Shown here piece after piece: positions 1-6,386 of a stretch of DNA of 7,936 bases. The position numbers were made by a program, and so were the translations under genes. The DNA comes from Candidatus Pygmaiobacter gallistercoris. Its GTDB lineage: Bacteria; Bacillota; Clostridia; Oscillospirales; Ruminococcaceae. How positions within the stretch are numbered: position 1 is the stretch's first letter; each line of letters starts with the position of its first letter. Location: assembly GCA_019113125.1 (NCBI GenBank), contig DXIA01000087.1:1-7936 (forward strand). Reading direction: 5' to 3'. Under the pieces are notes generated by a model. It saw nothing but the letters and a program-made list of their open reading frames with translations. It ran no database searches and had not been told where the DNA came from.

Positions 1-49
1 AAAATTTTCACAAAGATGAGAAGACGACTCCGCCGGTGCCCCGCGGTGT

Positions 50-859
50 TCATTCGATGCATTTATAGGCGACAATCGTGACGGTGCCCTTTCCGGGGTA
101 TCGTTTCACCTCGTATTTTCCGGGAAAAGCCTCGAGGAACTGCGGCAGTTTGGAGTAGCCATAGGTGCGGGAGTCAAAATCCGGTTTGGCCCGTTTGATA
201 AAGGAGCCGACAGGGGCGACATTGGCAAACCCATCATTGTCCTGATAGGTATCATAGGCATTTTTGAGCAGCCGATGGATCTCCTCCAGCTCGTCGGGAT
301 CCTCTCCCGGTGTGATGGCATCGGAGGTGTCGGCTCCAGCCCATTCGCCGCCGGCCTTGGGCGCAGAGTCGGCGAGGGGGAGAACCGGCGCCGCCTCAGG
401 CGGGGCGGGCTCGTCGTCAATCGAGATGTTTTCCAACAGCAAAAACTCGTCGCAGGAGTTTTTAAAGGAGAGCGGCGTCTTCTTTTCCCCGACGCCGATG
501 ACATAGACGCCCGATTCATGCAGTCGGATGGCCAGGGGGGTGTAATCGCTGTCGCTCGAAACGATGACGAAGGCGTCATACAGCTCCTTGTGCAGCAGAT
601 CGATGGTGTCGATGACCAGGGCGATATCGGTCGCGTTTTTGCCGGAGACATAGTCGAACTGCTGAACCGCCTTGATGGCCAGCCGCTTGAGCTCCGGTTC
701 CCAGTTTTTCAGCGCATCCTTCCGCCAGTTGCCGTAAGCTCTTTTTACGACGATCCGACCATGGGTGGACACCTCGCGAAGGACATCGCCGATCTTTGAA
801 AGCTGGGTGTTGTCCGCGTCGATCACCACAGCGATTCTCTGCAAATCCGCCAAGGCCAT
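50..859 (-). CDS. NYN-domain (LabA/DUF88-like) putative RNase with C-terminal OST-HTH/LOTUS domain
   Basis: The 269-residue protein has two modules. Residues 8-145 form an NYN (PIN-like) nuclease domain: the first acidic strand reads IAVVIDADN (D14, D16, N17), then GKNATDIALVIDTIDLL (about 73-89, with D78 and D84) and VSSDSDYTPLA (about 100-110, D103 and D105). These are the expected metal-binding acidic positions. A Pro/Ala/Asp-rich linker (about 148-188) leads to residues 189-266, which resemble an OST-HTH/LOTUS RNA-binding domain (GSFIKRAKPDFDSRTYG, then KYEVKR...TVTIVAY). Family knowledge suggests a cytoplasmic metal-dependent RNase; the substrate is unknown. The gene lies just behind tRNA-Leu with no terminator between. 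The start is uncertain: the AGGAGG box directly abuts this ATG, whereas the TTG two codons in (851-853) sits 6 bases from it, so translation may begin there (fMet-ADLQRIAVV). No signal peptide or membrane segment is seen. Domain calls are confident, function is not. Confidence 0.88.
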   Translation of the reverse strand: MALADLQRIAVVIDADNTQLSKIGDVLREVSTHGRIVVKRAYGNWRKDALKNWEPELKRLAIKAVQQFDYVSGKNATDIALVIDTIDLLHKELYDAFVIVSSDSDYTPLAIRLHESGVYVIGVGEKKTPLSFKNSCDEFLLLENISIDDEPAPPEAAPVLPLADSAPKAGGEWAGADTSDAITPGEDPDELEEIHRLLKNAYDTYQDNDGFANVAPVGSFIKRAKPDFDSRTYGYSKLPQFLEAFPGKYEVKRYPGKGTVTIVAYKCIE

Positions 860-883
860 CCTCCTGTCAATCTAAAATTAAAT

Positions 884-966
<83 letters not shown>

Positions 967-985
967 AGATTATATAACGTATTCC

Positions 986-1014
986 AGTTTAGCAGTTTCG
1001 CGCCGAGAAGTCAA
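986..1014 (-). promoter_or_regulatory. Sigma-A-type promoter for tRNA-Leu and the NYN gene
   Basis: On the minus strand the -35 box TTGACT (1009-1014) and the -10 box TAAACT (986-991) are separated by exactly 17 bases. Transcription would begin near 979, leaving a 5' leader of roughly a dozen bases before the tRNA. A TATAAT further down (972-977) is too close to the tRNA 5' end to be its -10 box. The spacer carries the 10-mer that in plus-strand reading is TTTCGCGCCG (996-1005), which is repeated in the divergent deoC promoter. Confidence 0.8.
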
Positions 1015-1024
1015 CGCGGGACAC

Positions 1025-1053
1025 TTGACGGCATTTTCGCGCCGCATTACAAT
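1025..1053 (+). promoter_or_regulatory. Sigma-A-type promoter for deoC
   Basis: TTGACG (1025-1030) and TACAAT (1048-1053) are spaced by 17 bases, each one mismatch from consensus. The start of transcription would be near 1060, about 50 bases before the deoC ATG. Its -35 box lies only 10 bases from the -35 box of the opposing tRNA-Leu promoter, so the two promoters are back to back. The spacer contains TTTCGCGCCG (1035-1044). This placement rules out translation starts upstream of about 1060. Confidence 0.8.
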
Positions 1054-1111
1054 GAAGGTACAACACAACCGATGGCTGCGTTTTTGTGCAGACGGAAGGG
1101 AGAGCAATCGG

Positions 1112-1756
1112 ATGACAAAACAGGAAATTCTCGCGCGGGTGGACCACACCCTGCTCAAGCCGGAGGCACGCTGGCAGGACATTCAAAAGCTCTGTGATGA
1201 GGCGGTGGAATACCACACCGCATCCATCTGCATCAATCCCTGCTATGTCCGGCAGGCCGTGGAGTATCTTGCGGGCCGGGTCCCGGTGTGCACCGTGATC
1301 GGGTTCCCCCTCGGTGCGACCAGCACCCAGACCAAACTCTTCGAGGCAAAACAGGCGCTTGCGGACGGCGCGGAGGAGTTCGACATGGTCATCAACATCG
1401 GCGCCCTCAAGGCGGGGCAGCTCGGATATGTCGAGCAGGAGATCCGCGCGCTCAAGCAGGCGGTAGGGGACAAGGTCCTCAAGGTCATCGTCGAGACCTG
1501 CCTGCTCACCGAGCAGGAGAAGGAGACGATGTGCGAGCTGGTCTGCAGCGCCGGGGCGGATTTTATCAAGACCAGCACTGGGTTTTCGACCGGCGGCGCC
1601 ACCTTTGCGGATATCGCGCTGTTTGCCCGCTGTGTCAAAGGGCGTTGCCGCATCAAAGCGGCAGGCGGGATCCGGACGGCGGAGGACATGGAGGAATTCA
1701 TCCGGCTAGGGGCGGATCGGCTGGGCACCAGCAGCGCAATCAAGATTTTGGGCTGA
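1112..1756 (+). CDS. deoC: Deoxyribose-phosphate aldolase
   Basis: DeoC cleaves 2-deoxy-D-ribose 5-phosphate to glyceraldehyde 3-phosphate and acetaldehyde, the last step in using deoxyribose from deoxynucleosides; it is cytoplasmic. The 214-residue product is a full-length single-domain TIM barrel, near the usual size of about 220. Visible signatures are VDHTLLKPEA (10-19), DMVINIGALKAG (91-102, with the catalytic-type Asp91), ADFIKTSTGFSTGGAT (149-164, with Schiff-base lysine Lys153) and RIKAAGGIRTAEDMEEF (180-196, with Lys182 as the second active-site lysine), then GADRLGTSSA near the end. The ATG at 1112 is chosen because GGAAGGGAG (1094-1102) lies 9 bases upstream and the frame's upstream extension would begin inside the promoter. 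It has its own promoter and terminator and appears monocistronic, unlike deo operons in which it sits with nucleoside phosphorylases or deaminases. No deoxynucleoside gene is visible in the window. Confidence 0.97.
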   Translation: MTKQEILARVDHTLLKPEARWQDIQKLCDEAVEYHTASICINPCYVRQAVEYLAGRVPVCTVIGFPLGATSTQTKLFEAKQALADGAEEFDMVINIGALKAGQLGYVEQEIRALKQAVGDKVLKVIVETCLLTEQEKETMCELVCSAGADFIKTSTGFSTGGATFADIALFARCVKGRCRIKAAGGIRTAEDMEEFIRLGADRLGTSSAIKILG

Positions 1757-1768
1757 GATTGAAAGGGA

Positions 1769-1809
1769 GACCGGACGCGGGCAGACCGCTGTCCGGTCAT
1801 TCTTTTTTT
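1769..1809 (+). terminator. Intrinsic terminator after deoC
   Basis: GACCGGAC (1769-1776) pairs perfectly with GTCCGGTC (1791-1798). The stem extends inward through GCGG/CCGC (1777-1780 with 1786-1789) past a one-base bulge to a 5-base loop. The hairpin is followed by ATTCTTTTTTT (1799-1809). It starts 12 bases after the deoC stop codon and should end that transcript before zupT. Confidence 0.93.
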
Positions 1810-1825
1810 GGACGGTCAATATACT
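1797..1825 (+). promoter_or_regulatory. Possible weak promoter for zupT
   Basis: TATACT (1820-1825) is a good -10 match, but 17 bases upstream only TCATTC (1797-1802) is available as a -35, and this overlaps the terminator. A promoter is expected here because the terminator isolates zupT from deoC. A poor -35 could mean that an activator is needed or that zupT lives on read-through. No recognisable Zur or MntR operator was seen. Confidence 0.35.
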
Positions 1826-1864
1826 GTACAAAGCCAAAGTCTGATGATCTGTGGAGGCGTACTG

Positions 1865-2647
1865 ATGTTGACTGCGATTCTCATGACCACCGCCGCGGGA
1901 CTTTCAACCGGCCTAGGCGGCCTTGCCGCACTGCTCAGCCGGCGGCCGACCAATCGGCTGCTCTGCTTTTCTCAGGGTTTTGCAGGCGGTGTGATGCTGA
2001 CCGTTTCCCTCTCGGATATGCTGCCCCATGCAGTGGAGGGTTACCGCGCGGTGATGGGCCGGCCGCGCGCGGTGGGGGCGGCGGTCAGCCTGTTCTTTCT
2101 GGGGATGATCGTCGCGCTGCTGCTGCAGGGATGTCTGCCGGAACCCAAACCGGAAAAGCTCGCTTTGGCCGGCGCCGACCGCAATGCGGGGCAGCTGCTG
2201 CGCGCCGCCCGCAGCGCGATCATCACCACCGCAGTGATCCTGCTGCATAACCTTCCGGAGGGCATTCTAACCCTGTTTACCGGATATGCCAATCCTGAGT
2301 TTGGATTGACCCTGACGCTGGCCATCGCGCTGCACAATATCCCCGAGGGGATTGCCGTCTCGATTCCGGTCTGCTACGCGACCGGATCCCGCTGGAAGGG
2401 AATCGCCCTCTCACTGCTCTCGGGCCTTGCAGAACCGGTCGGTGCACTGGCGGCGTTCTTCCTCTTCCGCGGGGTTATCACACCGCTTTTTCTCAACGGC
2501 TTGGTCGCCGCCATCGCCGGTATCATGAGCTTTGTATCGATCAGTGAACTGCTGCCGGAGAGTTTCGCCGGTGAAAACCGGGCGGCTGCGGTGGCTGGGG
2601 TGACGCTGGGGGTCCTGGTCATGAGCGGCGGAATCTACCTGCTGTGA
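1865..2647 (+). CDS. zupT: ZIP-family divalent metal (zinc) importer
   Basis: This is a polytopic inner-membrane protein of 260 residues, the usual ZupT length, that imports Zn2+ and probably other divalent cations. It shows the two ZIP metal-site signatures: HNLPEG (128-133) in the fourth helix and HNIPEG (157-162) in the fifth. Other recognisable stretches are TNRLLCFSQGFAGGVML (29-45, helix 2), SDMLPHAVE (50-58), YATGSRWKGIALSLLSGLAEPVGA (171-194) and SISELLPES (225-233). About eight hydrophobic segments can be placed. The cytoplasmic loop between helices 3 and 4 (about 91-116) lacks the His-rich cluster of many eukaryotic ZIPs. The order of motifs matches Escherichia coli ZupT as recalled, with HNLPEG in place of HNFPEG. 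The ATG at 1865 is preferred because GGAGG (1853-1857) precedes it by 7 bases; the reading frame is open further up to 1808, but that lies in the terminator's T-run. Which metal is carried cannot be told from sequence. Confidence 0.93.
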   Translation: MLTAILMTTAAGLSTGLGGLAALLSRRPTNRLLCFSQGFAGGVMLTVSLSDMLPHAVEGYRAVMGRPRAVGAAVSLFFLGMIVALLLQGCLPEPKPEKLALAGADRNAGQLLRAARSAIITTAVILLHNLPEGILTLFTGYANPEFGLTLTLAIALHNIPEGIAVSIPVCYATGSRWKGIALSLLSGLAEPVGALAAFFLFRGVITPLFLNGLVAAIAGIMSFVSISELLPESFAGENRAAAVAGVTLGVLVMSGGIYLL

Positions 2648-2652
2648 GTGCC

Positions 2653-2681
2653 TTGTTTCCCATACTCCCGTATGGTAAAAT
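2653..2681 (+). promoter_or_regulatory. Promoter candidate for the lipoprotein/two-component operon
   Basis: TTGTTT (2653-2658) and TAAAAT (2676-2681) are 17 bases apart, and the -10 is preceded by TGG (2673-2675), an extended -10 element. Transcription would start near 2688, leaving a leader of about 40 bases before the lipoprotein ATG. The -35 box is weak (TTG only). The spacer is almost entirely the palindrome CCATACTCCCGTATGG. Confidence 0.5.
2660..2675. promoter_or_regulatory. Perfect 6-bp inverted repeat filling a promoter spacer (operator candidate)
   Basis: CCATAC and GTATGG are exact inverted arms around a TCCC centre. The 16 bases fall exactly between the proposed -35 and -10 boxes. 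No T-run follows on either strand, which argues against a zupT terminator. A second inverted repeat, AGAAAAAATATTTTCT (2682-2697), begins right after the -10 box. A regulator binding here would control the downstream operon; which regulator is unknown. Confidence 0.4.
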
Positions 2682-2726
2682 AGAAAAAATATTTTCTGGG
2701 TCGGACCAGAAGGGGGGGACGGGCGG

Positions 2727-4187
2727 ATGCGGCGCGCAATTTTGACGGCAGTCCTGCTGCTCGTGCTGCTCTTTTCGGGCTGCTCCTCCCCTCTGGGCGG
2801 AGGGGTCGAGGAGCTGCTGGAGGCGCCGAAACTCAGCCAGAATCAGACGCTGGTGGTCGAAACGCTCAACCGCCACATCGGCGGCAGCGCAAAACTGCAG
2901 TACCCGCGGCAGGGGGAGTTTTTGTCCCCGTTTGTCTTTCGGGATCTGAACGGGGACGGCACGGAAGAGGCGGTTGTCTTCTACAGCGATAAGACCGGAA
3001 CCTCAAACCAGTATGTGCGGGTGGCTCTGCTGGAACAGACGGATGGGAAATGGGATGTCTGCTGGGACGACGAGGGACTGGGCGTCGGGGTGGATTCGGT
3101 GCAGTTCGGTACAATGTACGCCAGTGGGACCGACGCGCTGATCGTTGGGTATACCAACACCGGCCCCAGCGACAAGTTTCTGGCTGTCTATAATTATGAG
3201 GCGGAACAGCAGGGCATGATACAGGTGGACAAGCGTCAGTACTGCGGGTATGCGCTGGCGGATTTTACCGGCAACGGGACCGATGACCTGGTGGTCCTCT
3301 CCTCGGCCGCAGAGTCTGGTCCCATGCAGGTTACCATGCTTACGGTGGAGGGGGGAGAACTGCGGATTGTGACCAGCGTAGCGCTGGACAGCCTGCTGCA
3401 GACCTCCTCCCAGATCTGGGTCAGTTCTTCCACCGGCGGCTACAGCCTGGTCATCGACGGCTTTACCTCCGGTGGGACCCTCGCCAGTGAACAGCTGTAT
3501 TTTGATGAAGACAGCGGGAGGCTAATCAGCTGTGGGAAACGGCTCGGCATCGAGATTCCAACCCTCACCACCCGGGTGGGAACCACCCTTTCCAGCAGGG
3601 ATGTGGATGGGGATGGAGCGGTCGAGATCCCGGTGGTCCTGGGCAATGTCTCGGTCTTCTCCACCGAACAGCGGATGCAGTGGGTCAGCTACTATGATTT
3701 TGCCGCAATCGATGCATACCAGAACAACTTCGAAAAGGAGACGGTGGATCCCGGCAAACAGATTCCATCGGTGCTGCCGGTGCCCCAGAGCGGGAACAGC
3801 ACGAGCAGTTTCCCGCAGCAGGAGACGGCACAGACAACGCCGGACGAGCAGGAGATCCAGCCGACCAACGAGAAGGTGTTCGGACTGGCGGATTTGAGCT
3901 ATGGATATTATCTGCGGCTGCCGATCAGCTGGAAAAACCGGGTTACGGTGGAGCGCCTCGGTTCCCGCAGCTGGTCCCTGATCGATACCGCGAGCAGCGA
4001 GACGCTTTTGACCGTTCAGATTCTGGGAACCGACGAGCGGCTGACCATCGGCGGCGACCGGTTTGGGGAATCCGCAGATTACAACCAGGTGGCGACGGTG
4101 GGCCGCTACCGCATCTTCGTGCGGGTGCGGCAGGATGCGGGAATCGACGCGTCGGAGATTCTGAGCGGCGTGATGGTATTGAGCTGA
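2727..4187 (+). CDS. Lipoprotein with FG-GAP/EF-hand-like repeats, partner of two-component system
   Basis: The 486-residue protein begins with a lipoprotein signal: MRR, a hydrophobic run (4-16) and LFSGC with Cys19 as the lipid-modified residue, so it should be anchored on the outer face of the cytoplasmic membrane. The body contains spaced acidic loops followed by hydrophobic strands, as in FG-GAP/VCBS beta-propeller repeats: DLNGDGTEEAVVF (73-85), DFTGNGTDDLVVL (179-191) and DVDGDGAVEIPVVL (292-305). The first and third fit a calcium-binding DxNxDG/DxDxDG pattern. A Ser/Thr/Gln/Pro-rich linker (about 348-383) separates a C-terminal beta-rich domain of about 100 residues (GYYLRLPISW... to the end). 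The product is not a named family to me. AAGGGGGGG (2710-2718) lies 8 bases from the ATG. The stop is 31 bases before the response regulator, indicating one operon and a likely role as accessory sensor for the kinase; that role is inference. Confidence 0.83.
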   Translation: MRRAILTAVLLLVLLFSGCSSPLGGGVEELLEAPKLSQNQTLVVETLNRHIGGSAKLQYPRQGEFLSPFVFRDLNGDGTEEAVVFYSDKTGTSNQYVRVALLEQTDGKWDVCWDDEGLGVGVDSVQFGTMYASGTDALIVGYTNTGPSDKFLAVYNYEAEQQGMIQVDKRQYCGYALADFTGNGTDDLVVLSSAAESGPMQVTMLTVEGGELRIVTSVALDSLLQTSSQIWVSSSTGGYSLVIDGFTSGGTLASEQLYFDEDSGRLISCGKRLGIEIPTLTTRVGTTLSSRDVDGDGAVEIPVVLGNVSVFSTEQRMQWVSYYDFAAIDAYQNNFEKETVDPGKQIPSVLPVPQSGNSTSSFPQQETAQTTPDEQEIQPTNEKVFGLADLSYGYYLRLPISWKNRVTVERLGSRSWSLIDTASSETLLTVQILGTDERLTIGGDRFGESADYNQVATVGRYRIFVRVRQDAGIDASEILSGVMVLS

Positions 4188-4218
4188 CCGGGACGGCAAT
4201 TTCCTGAAAGGAGCGGAC

Positions 4219-4911
4219 ATGATGAGAAAGATTCTGGTCGTGGAAGACGAGGACGCGATCCGCGAGGTGATTGCACTGAATCTGCGGATGGCAGGATATG
4301 ATGTGGAGGAGGCGGCCAGCGCGGAACGGGCGCTGGAACTGCTCGGGACAACCGGATTTGACATCGCTCTTCTGGATGTGATGTTGCCCGGAATGAATGG
4401 CTTTTCCCTGTGCGAGACCATCCGGCGGGATTCGCAGGAGATCGGCATTATCATCCTTTCGGCCAAGACGCAGGAAAAGGACAAGATCAACGGGCTGTCC
4501 ATCGGCGCGGATGACTATATCACAAAACCTTTCAGTGTTTCCGAACTGCTTGCACGGGTCGAGGCACTCTGCCGCAGAGTCACCCGGCAGGCACCGGAAC
4601 AGCAGGGAGAGGGAAGACTGGTTTCAGGGAAGTTCGTGCTGGATCAAAAGAGCCGGGTGCTCTACAAAAACGGTCAGCCGATCGATCTCACCCAGGTTGA
4701 ATTTCAGATCATGGAATTGTTTTTTCAAAATCCCGGCGTCGCGCTGGTGCGGGATAAAATTCTCGAAGGCGTCTGGGGAAAGAACTATTACGGCGATGTG
4801 AAGATTGTGGATGTCAACATCCGCCGGCTGCGGATGAAGGTGGAGGATGAGCCGAGCAACCCGACCCACATCGCGACCGTGTGGGGGTACGGATACCGCT
4901 GGAAACCGTAA
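4219..4911 (+). CDS. PhoB/OmpR-family response regulator
   Basis: This cytoplasmic DNA-binding regulator of 230 residues has the standard two-domain plan. The receiver domain (4-122) has the acidic pocket VVEDED (7-12), phospho-acceptor Asp53 in LLDVMLPGMNG, the switch Ser81 in IILSAKT and the conserved Lys103 in DDYITKPFSVSEL. The winged-helix domain (about 133-229) carries PIDLTQVEFQIMELF, the recognition region VDVNIRRLRMKVED and the closing VWGYGYRW typical of the family. AAAGGAG (4207-4213) precedes two adjacent ATGs; the second (4222) is better spaced at 8 bases, so the first Met may be absent. It is 28 bases ahead of the histidine kinase gene, its obvious partner. The target genes cannot be read from the window, though autoregulation through the palindromes at 2660-2697 is possible. 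Confidence 0.97.
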   Translation: MMRKILVVEDEDAIREVIALNLRMAGYDVEEAASAERALELLGTTGFDIALLDVMLPGMNGFSLCETIRRDSQEIGIIILSAKTQEKDKINGLSIGADDYITKPFSVSELLARVEALCRRVTRQAPEQQGEGRLVSGKFVLDQKSRVLYKNGQPIDLTQVEFQIMELFFQNPGVALVRDKILEGVWGKNYYGDVKIVDVNIRRLRMKVEDEPSNPTHIATVWGYGYRWKP

Positions 4912-4939
4912 AACGTCGCATTGGAGAGGAGGAGACCGG

Positions 4940-6352
4940 ATGAAGAAAAAGCGCAGTGGGTCGATCACCCGGCGCTGGGTTCGCGGCAGTCTCCTGTTCA
5001 TCATTCTGCTGTTGGTGGTCGCCGAGGGTGTGTTCATCTTTTACATCAACGGCTATTACTATTCCAATGTGCGCTCGGCCATCATGAACCGGGTGAATAC
5101 CCTCACCGGTCAGCTGTCTGCGCTGTCCAGCCTCGAGGACGGCCAGCGCAACGCGACACTGCGGCAGATGGTGGAGGATTTTTCCGAGAAGGACAAGTTT
5201 GAGTTCATGCTGATCAACACCGCCGGCCGGGTGGTCGCCACCTCCAGCGGATTTGCACCGGACTATCTGGATAATCTGGACGACTTTGACAAGGCAAAAC
5301 GCAGCGCGGACGGAATCGGGGAGTTTATCGGCGCGGATGCGGCGGGAGAACGGATTATGGCGGTCACCTTTCTGGTCCCGGAACCCGCGGGGAGAATCAT
5401 GGCGGTTCGGTTCGTCACCAGCCTCACCCGGGTCGACCAGCAGATTGCGGTACTCACCCTGCTCTCCATCGCCGTGATGCTCTCCATCCTCTTCTTTTCC
5501 ATTTTTTCCGGCATCTACTTCATCCGCTCGATCGTGCTGCCGGTCAACAAGGTGGAGCAGGTGGCCAGCCGGATCGCGGCCGGCGACTTTGACGCGCGGC
5601 TGGAAAACGGCTATAATGATGAGCTGGGCAGACTCTGCGACACCATTAACCACATGGCTGCCGAGCTTGCCAAGACCGATCAGCTCAAAAATGAATTTAT
5701 CTCGTCGGTCTCCCACGAGCTTCGCACCCCGCTGACCTCAATCAAGGGGTGGACCGAGACCCTCGCACGGGTGGACGACCCCACCGATCCGCATTACCGG
5801 CGCGGGCTGAAGATCATTATGAGCGAGACCGACCGGCTGTATCTGATGGTGGAGGAGCTGCTTGACTTCTCCCGGATGCAGAACGGGGGACTCTCCCTCT
5901 CGTGCGAGCGGCTGGATCTGGGGGCGGAACTGGAAGACGTGCTGATCATGATGGGTCAGCGGGCCGAGACCGAGGGAATCCGGTTCGAGTTCAGCGAGCC
6001 GGAGGCACCCTGTCCGGTGAGCGGTGACAGCAACCGGTTGCGTCAGGTCTTTGTCAATCTGCTGGACAATGCGCTGAAGTATTCTGCCGCCGGCGATACC
6101 ATCCAGATCCGTCTGCGCAGGAAGGAGAACCGGGCGGTGGCTGAAATTCAGGACGAGGGACCGGGGATCCTGCCGGAGGATCTGGAACACATCAAGACCA
6201 AGTTCTACAAAGGACATGGCGCGGTGCGCGGCAGCGGCATTGGTCTTGCGGTGGTGGATGAGATCGTCGCCGCCCATGAGGGAACCTTTGAGGTGGAGAG
6301 CGAGTACGGCAGCGGCACGCTGGTGCGGGTCAGTCTGCCAATTCAGGAATAA
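4940..6352 (+). CDS. HAMP-domain membrane sensor histidine kinase
   Basis: The 470-residue kinase would phosphorylate the regulator encoded just upstream. Order of parts: basic N-terminus; TM1 (about 15-37); an extracytoplasmic domain (about 38-167) with the PAS/Cache-like strand pattern FEFMLINTAGRVVATSS (87-103) and a later strand pair ending at AVRFVT; TM2 (about 168-196); HAMP (about 197-250, with RIAAGDFDARLENGYNDELGRL); HisKA with phospho-acceptor His259 in SVSHELRTPLTSIKGW; and a HATPase_c domain with N box NLLDNALKYS (373-382), G1 box DEGPGI (405-410), KFYKG (421-425) and G2 box GSGIGLAVV (431-439). All catalytic elements are intact. The ATG at 4940 has AGGAGG (4927-4932) 7 bases upstream; the frame is open from 4847, but that stretch overlaps the regulator gene. 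The ligand is unknown; the neighbouring lipoprotein is the best candidate input. Confidence 0.96.
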   Translation: MKKKRSGSITRRWVRGSLLFIILLLVVAEGVFIFYINGYYYSNVRSAIMNRVNTLTGQLSALSSLEDGQRNATLRQMVEDFSEKDKFEFMLINTAGRVVATSSGFAPDYLDNLDDFDKAKRSADGIGEFIGADAAGERIMAVTFLVPEPAGRIMAVRFVTSLTRVDQQIAVLTLLSIAVMLSILFFSIFSGIYFIRSIVLPVNKVEQVASRIAAGDFDARLENGYNDELGRLCDTINHMAAELAKTDQLKNEFISSVSHELRTPLTSIKGWTETLARVDDPTDPHYRRGLKIIMSETDRLYLMVEELLDFSRMQNGGLSLSCERLDLGAELEDVLIMMGQRAETEGIRFEFSEPEAPCPVSGDSNRLRQVFVNLLDNALKYSAAGDTIQIRLRRKENRAVAEIQDEGPGILPEDLEHIKTKFYKGHGAVRGSGIGLAVVDEIVAAHEGTFEVESEYGSGTLVRVSLPIQE

Positions 6353-6372
6353 GGCTGCCGCATGCGGCGGCC
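6353..6372 (+). other. Intercistronic hairpin between kinase and DUF1385 gene
   Basis: GGCTGCCG (6353-6360) pairs with CGGCGGCC (6365-6372) around loop CATG, giving eight pairs of which one is G-U. It starts at the first base after the kinase stop codon and ends 2 bases before the AAAGGA ribosome binding site of the next gene. No T-run follows, so it is not a classical terminator. It may set mRNA stability, processing or re-initiation at this junction. Confidence 0.55.
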
Positions 6373-6386
6373 CGAAAGGATTATGG

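Noticed and set aside
1..49. Search for a terminator behind the NYN gene
   Set aside because: The minus strand shows a G+C-rich patch and a T-run but no clean stem joined to it; nothing could be supported within these 49 bases.
866..871. Perfect -35 hexamer TTGACA on the minus strand before the NYN gene
   Set aside because: No -10 box follows at 16-18 bases; it overlaps the ribosome binding site region and any start would fall inside the gene.
1288..2250. 320-codon plus-strand open frame spanning deoC and zupT
   Set aside because: It is out of frame with both genes, runs through the terminator, and encodes a Gly/Arg/Pro-rich product without a domain.
2660..2697. Hairpin after zupT as an intrinsic terminator
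   Set aside because: The CCATAC/GTATGG stem is only 6 pairs and is followed by an A-rich, not T-rich, tract on the plus strand; the minus strand also lacks a T-run after it.
4202..4212. TCCT-GAA-AGGA mini-hairpin covering the SD of the response regulator gene
   Set aside because: Only four pairs with a 3-base loop; too weak to support a regulatory claim.
4847..4939. N-terminal extension of the kinase frame
   Set aside because: It overlaps the end of the response regulator gene, lacks a suitable ribosome binding site, and the ATG at 4940 has a strong AGGAGG at 7 bases directly before a normal TM1.
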